Shown here: in pieces, positions 1 to 10,600 of the stretch
Position numbering within the stretch: position 1 is the stretch's first letter
Layout of the letters: the number at the start of each line of letters is the position of its first letter
From: Ilex aquifolium
Lineage: Eukaryota > Streptophyta > Magnoliopsida > Aquifoliales > Aquifoliaceae
Length of the DNA stretch: 64,000 bases
Direction: 5' to 3'
Assembly (NCBI GenBank): GCA_951799425.1
Contig: OX637393.1
Coordinates: forward strand, 23,764,744 to 23,828,743
Made by a program: the position numbers and the translations under genes
The notes under the pieces: generated by a model
Told to the model about the DNA's origin: nothing
Seen by the model: only the letters and a program-made list of their open reading frames with translations
The model's database searches: none

Positions 1-74
1 GTGGTCAAACTTAAAAAGTGACTCATAAAATAAATGGCTAAGTATCAATTGCACTTGAATTGTTGAGAGTACTA
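1..74 (+). mobile_element. Copia internal spacer fragment
   Basis: This short stretch resembles 31,980-32,055 on the same strand; both read 'aaataaatggcta' and then 'gcacttgaatt', and both end near 'agagtac'. There it lies in the non-coding spacer between pol and the 3' LTR of a Copia element. The likeness stops where a minus-strand LTR end begins, so this is probably one flank of the target into which that element inserted. Confidence 0.5.
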
Positions 75-1584
75 TGTTGTTCGGGGAGTGGGAGATTTAT
101 GTGGATCTTCTCTCATGATTATACATGTGGATTGCACGACAGTACATAGAGGGGGTGAATAGGTTTTTAAACTTTACGGTTAAATAATCACAAATTAAAA
201 CCTATTACTGTGGCAATTACCTCTTGTCACAAAGATTAAATGATTAATAGTGAGAACCCCTTTTTAGCCACAATGCATGAACCCATGATGATTAGTGTTT
301 TTAATTTGTCAATTAAGCACTCAATTAATCACATGGATCCCAACCCAATGACCCAAACCCTTGATCGCACAACTATGGATGATAACAATATTCAATAAAA
401 CATACAATTAATCACATAGAGAAAATCACAAGTGTATATGAAAAACAATAAATAGCACAAGTGATTTGTTGACGCGAAAACCCTCCTTGGAAAAAATCGC
501 TCGTAAGCTTCTAAGTTCACCAAAACCTAATCTACTATCCCAAAATCAGCTTACTAGTACTCGAGTCTTATACCTCAATCAATGCCATGATTAGATGCTT
601 AATTCCGTCAATAAGCCTCTCCGCCAAAGTGCCTCTCCAATGCCTTGTGTATCTTCACTTAGATTCAGCACCGCAATGGAGCATCTAGGCCTCGAGCAAT
701 CTTGGGTGCACCAACAATCCTCGATATGCACATTCCAATGGGTTTGGCCTTTAACCAATCAAGATCTTCTTCACCAACTTGTGACATTGGATAAGAATCA
801 CTAGATGGTACCCTTGGGTCATAGGGATAAGAATCACTAGGTGGTAGAAGCTCTCTAGGTAAAAGATAAGATTTGGCTTTTAAAATACTCACAAAAGGCT
901 TTTCCTAGGTGTAGGAAAGGCTTGTCATATTTATAGGTCCGAAAAAATAGCAATTTTGGTCAACATGAAAACTCAAATTCGCGAATGACCGCTTGAGCCA
1001 TGGGAGAGCGGTCATAGGACGGTGGTCGCTGGAATTAAAAATGAATTCCAAACTGACCAAGGAAAGTAGGAACGCTCGAGTGACCTCAAATGGCGACCCA
1101 TGCTATTGTCCATTTAGCTTTTTACCCGTATTATCCCCTAAATCATATGAAGAGACCACTCTAGCGAAGGCTAGCAAGCATAGGGTGGTCCCTACTGGTT
1201 TTTTAAGCCCAAAACCAAGCAAAAAACTTGTTCTCTTGAACACTAAAGGGTGTTGCTCAAGAGGGATCCGGTGATGGTTCATTCCTATGTTTTCAAAATG
1301 CACAAGAGGTTTAGAAAAAAATATATTTTAAGAACACCTAGGAGCCATTCTCGGATCTAATATCGATTCCATTTTAACTCTAATCCTCCTAAGTCTATTA
1401 AACCAAGTGATCATCTTAGGTATCTATGTCATTACCTTGTCCTAAGTAAGAAGGTGCATACACGGGGTTTTTGATGCATGATCACCTCCCTTCGAGTATG
1501 CTTTTGGATCTTCATCATCATGGAATAGGTTGATATTTATAAAAGACTCCATGAAATTAGCCAATTAAAAAATATGATCTCACA
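75..1584 (-). mobile_element. SIRE/Maximus-like Copia LTR
   Basis: On the minus strand this 1.5-kb block starts with TGTGAGATCAT directly after a purine tract (AATGGGGAGAT) and ends with CCGAACAACA, giving TG...CA ends. The same start follows a purine tract at 28,046-28,061 and a related end lies at 34,770, so it is a family LTR. Long LTRs and a GGGGAGATTGT polypurine tract are typical of the SIRE/Maximus lineage, which is why I use that name. Modules resembling CCGCTCGAGCGGTC occur in the middle, as in the related LTRs at 21.2, 33.8 and 38.5 kb. It is an old copy, well diverged from the others. Confidence 0.7.
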
Positions 1585-2335
1585 ATCTCCCCATTTCGAA
1601 ATTTCATGACAAAATCCACAAGTAAAAAATTGAGATTACAACCCACAAACCCTTAAACTAAATGAATTGTAAACTAATCTCAACACTCATGTCTATGTCT
1701 CTAATCTCTTAGTACAAGAACTACATATTTGAATGTATCATGAAGATCATAGTCATGCACATCACCACTAAACAAAAACCTTGTGAAAAGCATAATATGT
1801 ATGAAAGACATAACATAAATCACAGATATGGAGAGCACCAAGTTAAGCATATGGCATATTCATGTGTACATTATGCAAGTGCAAGCCTATAACATATGTA
1901 AGAAATATCTTGCCCAATATGCTTGAGAACTTTAAGATATAGTATGACAATGCACAATTAGTTCGCCCCCTTATTTGGTGGTCACAATTAAAATAACAAG
2001 TGTAAAATAAACAAAGAAAAATAGGTGGTTTCATGCCAAGCTTGAAAATGTACTCTCTTGAGTATTAGAACAAACTCCCCCTTACTCTATTCACATGCAA
2101 CTTACCTAGGCTAGTTAAGAGTAAATCTCCCCGATTTCTTCCATATGTACCTAAAATATTCTCCCCCTTTTTGTCACAAATGCCAATTCAATGATGACCT
2201 ATGAAAATCAAGGTACAAAATCAAGTCATCCCAAAATATTATTTCCCAATTTGTTACAAAATGTCAGTCCAATGACGACTAATAAAAAGCGTGGCTTAGA
2301 AATATGGTAAAACAAGAAATGTGTTTTTTCTACAT
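1585..2335 (-). mobile_element. Copia 3' internal spacer, minus strand
   Basis: This is non-coding sequence upstream of the LTR at 75-1,584 in the element's reading direction. It matches 33,100-33,400 (plus) and 52,850-53,290 (minus) in order. It includes purine-rich tracts such as GACAAAAAGGGGGAGAAT (minus, about 2,157-2,180). No open frame of note. It continues beyond the LINE insertion at 2,996. Confidence 0.6.
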
Positions 2336-2995
2336 CCAACTTCTATGGAATTTGTTCCAATATTGAGGCAGAGTGTAGGGCAATTCTGGATGGACTAATT
2401 TTGTTTGGAAGACTTGGTTTAGTTGACTATAAAGTGGTTCTGGAATCTGATTCTAAGATTTGGGTGGACATTCTCACAAGGGAAATTCAACCTCCATGGA
2501 AGTTTGGGAATTTCTTGCATCAAATTAACAGGTTGCTTGGGAGGTTATAGTGTGAACTTGTACATGCATATAGAGAAGCTAATGTGGTGGTGGATTTTTT
2601 GGCAAGTCAAGGGGTTAGGGATGGTGCTAGTTCAGAATTCTCCTCTGCTAATTCTTTGCCTGTTCCAGCGAGGCTACTTTTGTTGCAAGACTATAGGCAG
2701 ATTAGAGCTCTCAGAAGACGTTATTCACTCATTCATTTATAAATTTTTTTATTGGTTTGGATAAACTGGAATGAGGATTCATTTACAGAGTAGGGTAATA
2801 GCTTTAAGGTTCTTTAAGAAGAAGCTTGGTTCTTTGATTTTTTGATGTCATACTTTTAAGTAGCTTACATTCATGGGGTAAGGTTCTTTGTCCCCCCCCC
2901 CCCCCCCCCGCGGGCCCCCCATGTTAGGTGTAATTACTTTATTATTATTTATAAATTTTTCCCTCTAAATATCAAGGTTTTATTAAAAAAAGAAG
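2336..2995 (+). mobile_element. L1-type LINE 3' end, RNase H domain
   Basis: The frame from 2,341 to the TAA at 2,740-2,742 (133 codons) encodes the C-terminal RNase H-like domain (RVT_3 type) found at the end of ORF2 in many plant L1 elements. Visible marks are EAECRAI (catalytic Glu), LESDSK (catalytic Asp) and HAYREANVVVDFLA (the conserved Asn and Asp helix). One in-frame TAG lies at 2,548-2,550, so the copy is dead. After the stop comes a 3' UTR with a run of 18 C, ending in an A-rich tail (TTATTAAAAAAAG). The 5' side is missing, as is usual for LINEs. It sits inside a minus-strand Copia spacer, since both flanks align to about 33,000-33,060. A clean target duplication was not resolved. 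Confidence 0.75.
2892..2909. repeat. Poly(C) homopolymer, 18 nt
   Basis: A run of 18 C followed by CGCGGG and six C lies in the LINE 3' UTR. Its exact length is unreliable because long G/C runs are prone to sequencing error. Confidence 0.9.
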
Positions 2996-3270
2996 CTAGA
3001 TCATGCACTTGAAGTAAGCAAATGACAAACAAGGCATATAATTCAAAGTCTAAATGATAAGGCATCAAATAACATGACTAAGAGTATGTCACAACAAACA
3101 AAAAATAATCAAAACAAATAAAATTCAACAAAAAATAGAGTACTTAAGTACATACCATGAATGAATAATAACACTAAAAACTCCCACATGGTCCTATACC
3201 AAAATCTTTGAAACAGCTCAAGTGACTATACCATCTCCACCATGTTGAGTACATAATTTTGCATGACTTT
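2996..3270 (-). mobile_element. Copia internal spacer, continued
   Basis: On the minus strand this matches 32,790-33,010 of the plus-strand Copia relic: 'ggaccatgtgggagttt', 'ttcattcatggt' and 'gacatactctt' occur in the same order. It is the other side of the spacer split by the LINE fragment. Confidence 0.55.
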
Positions 3271-3822
3271 ATATCTCAAACCACTCTTTTTAGCTTTGTT
3301 TGTTAATCATATGTTTCATTTTAGGTGAGTTTGCATTTTATGAGGAATCCGTGTGTTTGCAGGTAATCTGGTGTACACTCATTAGGAGTGCATTGGAATG
3401 TTTTGGGAAGTCGTGGAGACGGTTGGATTTGAACTGGGAGCATTGCGGCAATAGGGCATAGAAAATAGCAGTTGTACCAGTAGGAGTTGTACCTATTCAT
3501 TAGACAATAGATAGTTTATACAGATAGTAGAATGATTGAACCGGTTCATCTCAAACACAAACTTTTCCATCAGTTTGTTCCTAGTTTCCTATCGGATCAC
3601 TTGAAGTCGAAGTATATAGAGAGTAGATCCACCGGTTCATCATTGCCTCCCACCAGTTCATCATAAACAGAAATTTTCCTATCGGTTCATGCTTACTGTT
3701 CTACAGCTTCATCAGAGTTTAAAACCAACAAGGAGTCCTATTTGGAAATTCTGTAGGTTGAATCCTTAAATAAATCTTCCAAGATTTTCATTAGATGAGA
3801 GAAAGAGACAAAGAAGGAAGGG
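3271..3822 (+). mobile_element. Possible Athila/Tat-type LTR, left part
   Basis: Non-coding sequence with repeated 'accggttcatc' and 'ttcctatcgg' motifs. It lies just left of a Tekay-like LTR, and on the other side of that LTR (6,055-7,018) an Athila/Tat-type LTR end with its primer site is recognisable. I infer that the two parts may be one LTR split by the Tekay insertion. Nothing in this stretch proves it. Confidence 0.25.
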
Positions 3823-4413
3823 TGTGACACCCCGAATTCACGATACTACTTAATCAGTAATTAAACCACGGATTACCCTTGATACCATTGCTATGCTCTG
3901 ATACCATGCTATGACACCCCATTTACCAGGAGTCCTTTCTCAACGAAATCCGGGTGGAGTCTCCTTTGTACGAGGAGCTCCACCCAATACACAACCTGTG
4001 CATATAATACTACTATGACCTTACCAAGGTCTAACATCAATATCCAAGCATTGTATACCTTGAATATCAACTCATAACCATCATCATACAACATATATTC
4101 ATTCCCAAAAGAATATATGTCCGTAAAGTCCCAATTACATGCCTTTAAACCGAACTAATCTGCAAGGTTTGTTTTAGAAAATATACAAGGCAAAGAAAAT
4201 GAAACAGAACTAAACAACTCAAAAGTAAAGCTAACTCTGGCTTTAATCCTCAAAGTGGGCCCAAGTGAGGGCCGTCAGCAGAGGCACATCTTGTACCTGA
4301 AATATATTCCCATAAAGGGTAAGCCAATGGTCAATAGGGTATCTCCTATGACGATCACCTCCCAATCCATATGCATATGAAGTGTCATACAATCATAATA
4401 TCTTTCAAGCATT

Positions 4414-4463
<50 letters not shown>

Positions 4464-6054
4464 CATATAACATAAATAATGCTACGAACCATGCCATGCC
4501 ATGAAGTCAGAACTCATGCATGCAATGCCAACACCGAGCCCCATCCCTGACATTCCAAGCCCCCCTCATTAATGTTAAACATCCAATGATTATTTAATTA
4601 ATGTCATGTCTTTTTGGGGTGGCGATTTACGGTCTTTCCCCAATGGGAAACCACACCGTCAACAGATCTTCAGGACATCCCACCTGTGGCTCTATTTTTC
4701 TCGTCACGCTTTTATGGGCTTATAACACCAGTGGAAAGCGTGTAACTAACATTGTCGGGTCTTGCACCCGAGGGAGAAAATAGCCTTTCTTGCTAAACCC
4801 CAACACATTTATTTATGCAATTCTGATGTGACTCAGTCAGACCTAAGTCCAACCTTCTTAAGCCCACCCGTCAACTCACCTAGGAGGAGATTGACCCAAA
4901 CCCATGCACACATACTCACACTCATGTCAATTCCCACGAATGTAGTGCAACCCATGCATATGTAATGTAATTTAGAATTGCAATTTCATTTCATCATAAT
5001 GTTAATTACATCATGAAAGCATATAGTAATATTTCATAAACATCAGCAAATGTGCTATATATATGATCATTATCAAAATAACATACTTGTATTTACCTAA
5101 GCATTTATCAAAACAATTAGTGGGCATGAAATGTAAACACATATCATACCAAAATAATTCATTTCATCATACCATACATCTTCCTACTGGTAGGTTGTGC
5201 CTCTCCTACCAGTAGGTTCACATTTTCATAATCCAATCTAATTCAAGCAAGACAAGGGTTCAACGAGTTCTCATATTCAACCTTAACGCACTAGTTACAC
5301 TAGTTAAGAGCTAAAACATGTGATACACACACCCATAGCCCTACCCATTTCATATAGCAATCCTAGGTCTAAAGTAAATCTAGATAGGAGGGAACCGTAC
5401 CTCTTGTAGCAAGAACAAAGAAGAAAAATCATCAAGAATACCCCAAACAAGCCTGCTCCAAGTTTAGTCCCTAACCCTTGATTTTCAAAAATTGTGCAAA
5501 ATGGTTGTTGTTGGTATTGGCGCGTAGCCCTCGTTGAGTAGAACAACTTTTGTTCTTGGTTGATCGAATTATAACCGTCGGATCTTGAGATATTTGGAGA
5601 AGAAGAAGAAAGAAGTTGAAGAATTTGGGTTTTTCACTCACTCACTCTCTCTCTCATGTTTTGGCCAAGCAAAATGGGGAAATGGGAGACTTCTTTCACC
5701 TGGTCCCCTTTATATACTAAGTGGAGAACTTGCCACATGTCACTTTTCCATTGGCCCATTTTTTATCCCAACTAATCACAGTCCACCACGTGTCTTGTTT
5801 GATATTATTTTATGAGATTTAATTTAAATTATATTATGGGTTCCACCATTAAAATCTAATTGCAAAAATTTAATCGCGTGATACCCGATCACATCGCAAC
5901 ACGTGAAAATCCGGTTGTCTCAAAATTCAATGAAAATTGACTATCCAACTCGATTTTGCGAGATGAATCCAACAATGAGGTCTGTTTCTTCATCATAGTT
6001 ATATAAAAATTTGATTTTTTAACCCTTGCTTAACAATTTAATTACTGTTTTACA
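3823..6054 (-). mobile_element. Tekay/Del-like chromovirus LTR, probably solo
   Basis: This 2.2-kb block matches 7,432-9,993 along its length: 'gtctcc(c/t)ttgtac', 'tgtgcat', 'gggtatctcct' and 'tgactcagtc' occur in the same order. On the minus strand it starts near TGTAAAACAG and ends in GGGGTGTCACA. A minus-strand TATA box (TATATAAA, about 5,709-5,717) fits an LTR promoter. I see no matching pol next to it, so it may be a solo LTR. A target duplication is not evident. The (CA)n tract at 4,428 is internal to it. Confidence 0.6.
4428..4463. repeat. (CA)n/(TA)n microsatellite
   Basis: About 13 CA units are followed by about five TA units, inside the Tekay-like LTR. The second LTR copy lacks it at the matching place (near 8,250), so it grew after the copies separated. 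Confidence 0.9.
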
Positions 6055-7110
6055 CCTTTTATTAAGATTTTTAATTTTCTTGGGTTTGACAAAGGGAATT
6101 TTCAATCGATTATTATTCTAAGAGGAGCCAAAATTTTAAAGGACTTATATATATCCTCTTCATCGTTTTGGAGAGGATCGTTCTTGAGGCTTCTTTGTCG
6201 GCTAGGGCTAGGCATCACCCCTTAAACGGGTTTTTCTTCTTTAGCAAAGCACAAGCGTATTACTTGGCTTTGTTTCCTTCTTAGTTAAAATCCTTTCAAT
6301 CCTTTTTCTTGTAATTGTTTTTAATTCTTGTTTTCAATACAAATTGTTTGATTCAATTTTGATTTCAATATAATTCTTAGTTTTCCTTTCAATGGCTATG
6401 TCTTTCATAATTGCTTTTGATTTAATACACGATATGAGGGAGTAGTTTAATTCCGGTAGATCGGATAATGGACTCTCATTTGTGAATAGATAATTTTGAC
6501 ATAAATAGGATTTTAACGTTTAGTGTTATTTTTTTGATTGTTTTAATTGAATTTGAAAACATGAGTGATTTGTGAACATCTTTGCTTTACTGTAGACAAT
6601 TGAATTTGGCACGGGTAATTCTTGGAGTCCCTGCAATCAACATGATACCAATTCTTTCATAAATTAGTTTTGTCATCGAAATACACATTTACTAAATTCT
6701 GATTTTACTTGAATATTCTCCATCCAAGTGAGTTTGATTACGATCTTGAATGTTTTATAAATTCAAAATTCCTATTCATGGTAAGATAAAATTTGAAGAT
6801 TAGCCGGTTCATTTTATTATTATTTCTTAGTTTTTACCAATCATCACCACTTTTGAATCAAAGGATTTTAATTTTTGTTTTAATCTTATCTCCACTTAAA
6901 TTTGCCCTCGTTTTTCCTGAGGAGACAACCTCGATATTTTCCGAGTTACTATACGATATAATTTCATACGCTTGGGAAGCATTTTAGACACAACCACTTT
7001 AAGGGACACACATTTTTGGTGCCGCTGTTGGGGAACACAAGTGTACAAATTTGAAAGGTGATTCAGATTAATGACAGACAAGTCTTGTGATTTTCATCAT
7101 GAGCCTACCT
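6055..7110 (+). mobile_element. Athila/Tat-type Gypsy LTR end and leader
   Basis: AT-rich sequence ending at 7,016 and followed directly by TGGTGCCGCTGTTGGGGA, a primer site for tRNA-Asp of the kind used by Athila/Tat Gypsy elements. Upstream, 'atatatcctcttcatcg' and 'ggagaggatcg' precede a T-rich stretch, as in the R/U5 part of such LTRs. About 75 bp of leader follow before a tandem duplication begins. Only the LTR end and leader are present; no coding part remains nearby. Confidence 0.5.
7017..7034 (+). promoter_or_regulatory. tRNA-Asp primer-binding site
   Basis: TGGTGCCGCTGTTGGGGA differs by a few bases from the TGGCGCCGTTGCCGGGGA typical of Athila/Tat elements, which pairs with the 3' end of tRNA-Asp. 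It marks the LTR end at 7,016. Confidence 0.6.
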
Positions 7111-7115
7111 AAATT

Positions 7116-7479
7116 CTTCCATTGTAAATTACTTTAGAATTTTTTTCTTTTCATTTGTAGGATTTTAGTTATAGCATGTGGGCATGTGATCATACAACAA
7201 TTTTTAAATGTGACCAAAGACCGAACATAGACATGGCCGAGGGAAATTCTGACGCCCCTAAAACCGGGGGTCCTTTGTAAATCCGTTGATCACCCATCTT
7301 CCGTTGTAAATTACTTTTGAATTTTTTTCCTTTCATTTGTAGGATTTTAGTTATAGCATGTGGGCATGTGATCATGCAGCAATTTTTAGACGTGACAAAA
7401 GACCGAACATAGACATGGCCGAGGGAAATTCTGACACCTCTAAAACCGGGGGTCCTTTGTAAATCTATTGATCACCCAT
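7116..7479. repeat. 182-bp tandem duplication across an LTR edge
   Basis: Units 7,116-7,297 and 7,298-7,479 are nearly identical; each starts CTTCC(A/G)TTGTAAATT and ends in CACCCATC. Each holds about 130 bp of flank plus the last 40-50 bp of the Tekay-like LTR (GACRCCYCTAAAACCGGGGG). The duplication therefore arose after that LTR inserted. Confidence 0.85.
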
Positions 7480-9993
7480 CAACCCGCCCAAATACCCATG
7501 AATGTCGCATAACCCGACACCACGTCACAACATCCCCTTCACCAGGATCATAACCAACACAAAATTCGGGCAAAGTCTCCCTTGTACCGAGCACTCCCCA
7601 AATGCTCAACCTGTGTACATTTCAATTGCTTGACGATTCCAAGGTCCAATATACATTAATTTACTCTTAATATTACTCCATTTACCTCCTTTGAGCAAAA
7701 GGACTCAAGGCCCAGAGGCTTGACAAAAGTATTTTAATTTTTTGAAAATTTAAGGGGACCTACCGGTAGATACTCGACGTTCTACCGATAGAAGTGCCTA
7801 CTAGAATTCTTCTACTGGTAGATACTCGACGTTCTACCGATAGAAGTGCCTACTGGAATTCTTCTACCGGTAGATAATCAATGTTCTACTAGTAAAAGTG
7901 CCCAGTTTGCCCCCGATTCAATCTTTTTTCAATTCCAACTCTTCCAATCACATACAACAACTACCCAAACGCATATAACATCAAATTTTACACAAAATTC
8001 AGTTCATATGAGTTCTTTTTACAATCCTTATACAAGATTACATATCCAAAAATAACTACACACTTGTTTTACAAAAATATAGTTTAAAGCCACAACTCGG
8101 TTTTCTTCATCCATGAGGGCCCAAGTGAGAGCCATCCACCAGCGCTTGTCTCGCACCTGAAATGTTGTCCCCGTAAAGGGTGAGCCACTCTCAATAGGGT
8201 ATCTCCTAAAGAGACTACTCCCCAACCTAGATGCATATGAAATGCTCACATGCAATTAAACAATCAACAAACAATCCATTTAAGAATATGTAATTCATAA
8301 TGCAATACTCTATGACATGCCATGTTATGAGATAAGACTCACACATGCAATGCAACTCGAGCCTTCACTGGCTCCCATATCACATACAATGCCATGCGTA
8401 TGAATCCGAGAATTCCAAGCCCCCGCCATTGATGTTGCACATTCAATGACCATTATAAATCCCGGGTCCTTCTTGGGGTGGGTATTTATGGACTTCCACC
8501 AACGGACACCCAATCGACTCGACATTAATGTACTTCCACCAATGGCCCCACATACGCCGACACACTCTATGGACTCAATACCAACGGAGTGTGTATCCAA
8601 ATCACCGGATCTTGCACCCAAGGGACAATCTAACCATTCTTGTTAACCTCGACCCTATTTTCAATGCAAACCCGTGTGACTCAGTCGAACATTGATCCAA
8701 CCTTCTCGAGCCCACGCATCATCCACCAAGAATGGTGTTTGATCAAAACCATGCACACACATGCACACTCATGCCATATGCCCACTAATGTGATGCTACC
8801 CATGCATATGCAATGTAATGTACCATTGCATTTAATATCATTATGCAACCAAGTTTTCAATTGCAATATCAACATCATGTTCAACATGTCATGAGCACAA
8901 TATGAACAACATTCCATCTCAACGATATTCCCAATTGTCAATTTATATCAAATGCATATAAATTACAATCTATATTCTCACCAAGCATGTTACAAAATTT
9001 TCAATGTAACAACACCATGCTAAAACAACCTAGGCATTTTATCAAACACTTTTATAGCCCATAATCAAGTAACACTCTCAATCAACACATTTCTCATGAA
9101 AATTACCAAAACAAGCAATTTCACCCAAAACTCAATTCATACAAAAATTGGTTTTATACATTTCTCATACTATAGTTACACTAGAAATACATTTAGACAA
9201 GAGATTTTCATCTCAAGTCATGCTACCCATTTCATATGAAACCCAAGGTTGAAAATAGATATAGCTAGGAGAAAAACCCCAACCTCTTGAAGCGTAATAA
9301 ACCTAGTAGGAAGCTCCTGAGAACCCAAACCATGCCTCAAGCCTTGATTTAAAAAAATTATGTCTTTGAAACTTAGTCAAAACCCGTAATTTTTGGTACG
9401 TAGACGTTGCCCTTGTCGAGTAGATGAACTTTGGTTTTTGGCCCGATGGCTTTCGACCAAAGGTTTGCCCTATATCATAGAGAGAAGATGAAGAACCCTT
9501 GATTTTCTCTTTTCTCTCTCCCTCATCTCTTTTCAAAAAACCCAGCTGAGAATATGGGGAAAAATCTTATTTTCCCCCTTTTTATACTCCCCATTTACTT
9601 GGCTCTCATTGTGCCACACGTATGCCTTTCCCAGGTCCGACTTCGTCCCGAATCAATTAAATCTCGTCCCGTTTCAGCTTCAATATATTTTTATTTGAAC
9701 TAACTTTAAATTATTGTCTAAGTTTCACAATTAATTCCCGATCGCGTTTATTTTGGTCACGTGACACCCGATAGTCTCATAAAATGCGAAAAATCCAACT
9801 GTCTAAGAATTCAACAAAAATTGACTAGATATCTAAATTTCGCGAGACGAATCCAACTGTGCACAAAAATTGACTTGGTATCTAAATTTCGCGAGATGAA
9901 TCCAACTGTGTGGTCCGTTTCGTCATCCGAGTTCTAAAAAATTTTGGGTTTTTGCTCTTTTTCATAAAAATTCAAATTTTTCCGAATTTTACA
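7432..9993 (-). mobile_element. Tekay/Del-like chromovirus 3' LTR
   Basis: On the minus strand the LTR starts TGTAAAATTCGG just after the purine tract AAGAAGGGAAGA and ends in AGAGGTGTCA, about 2.56 kb. It sits immediately downstream of a minus-strand pol 3' end (9,994-10,548), which makes it the 3' LTR. A minus-strand TATA box (TATAAAAA, about 9,580-9,590) lies in the expected region. Three 52-bp repeats lie near the LTR end. The long LTR and the neighbouring integrase tail fit the Tekay/Del lineage. Confidence 0.65.
7760..7903. repeat. Three 52-bp tandem units with CTACCGGTAG palindromes
   Basis: Units start at 7,760, 7,812 and 7,864; the third is shorter. Each opens with the palindrome CTACYGGTAG and carries a second, CTACCGATAG-like arm. 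Related CTACTGGTAG/CTACCAGTAG motifs occur in the other LTR near 5,190-5,215. Confidence 0.85.
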
Positions 9994-10548
9994 TTCTTCC
10001 CTTCTTAAAAGAAATTTCATCCTCGAAATTTATACACACATGCACATTAAACCACATGCATATGCAACAGACATATAACACTTATGACCACAAGAATATA
10101 CATCCATCCTTGAACAATAACGGATAACTGGTACGTATAGTGTCCTCACGTTCCCATGTTGCCTCCTCCACACCACGGTACTGTCACAACACCTTCACTA
10201 GCATCACAGTCTTGCCTCACAAAACCTACTATCGGTTATCCATGATACGCACCGGTCCCTCCTCGAAGGTCCCATCTGCATCAACAACCAGCTCACCCCA
10301 ATCCACCACATGCATAGGATCTGGAATGTACTTCCAGAGCATGGAGACATGGAACACAACTTGAACCCCTGATAAATTTGGCGATAACGCTAACCGATAA
10401 GCGACTGTACCAACCCTCTTGGGTCCTTGAAGGGCCCGATATACCTCGGTGAAAAGCTTTCCCCGCTTCTCGAACCTGACCACTCCTCTCTTGGGCATCA
10501 CCTTCAAGAAGACGTGATCTCCGACCTCAAACTCCAGAGCTCGTTGAT
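9994..10548 (-). mobile_element. Tekay/Del-like pol 3' end (integrase C-terminus)
   Basis: Minus-strand coding relic. FEVGDHVFLKVMPKRGVVRF, FHVSMLWKYIPDP and VVDWGEL are hallmarks of the integrase C-terminal region (GPY/F-like) of Tekay/Del chromoviruses, just before the chromodomain. The rest, to the purine tract at about 9,996-10,015, is degenerate non-coding sequence. The remainder of gag-pol is absent from the window. The fragment is broken and old. Confidence 0.75.
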
Positions 10549-10600
10549 TAGTAGTTAAAATTAACATCTTACTATGCCTTTTTACTGCTAATTATGCTTT
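10549..10600 (+). repeat. 52-bp fragment shared with 13,544-13,595
   Basis: 'gtagttaaaatta(a/g)catctta' followed by 'ctaattatgctt' occurs here and at the start of the LTR-like block at 13,536. It lies exactly between the Tekay-like and CRM-like fragments, so it marks a junction, possibly the remains of an LTR that was recombined away. Confidence 0.5.

Noticed and set aside
7250-7480. CRISPR-like or phage-type repeat-spacer pattern
   Set aside because: There are only two long units with no regular spacers, in a plant transposon context. It is a plain tandem duplication.
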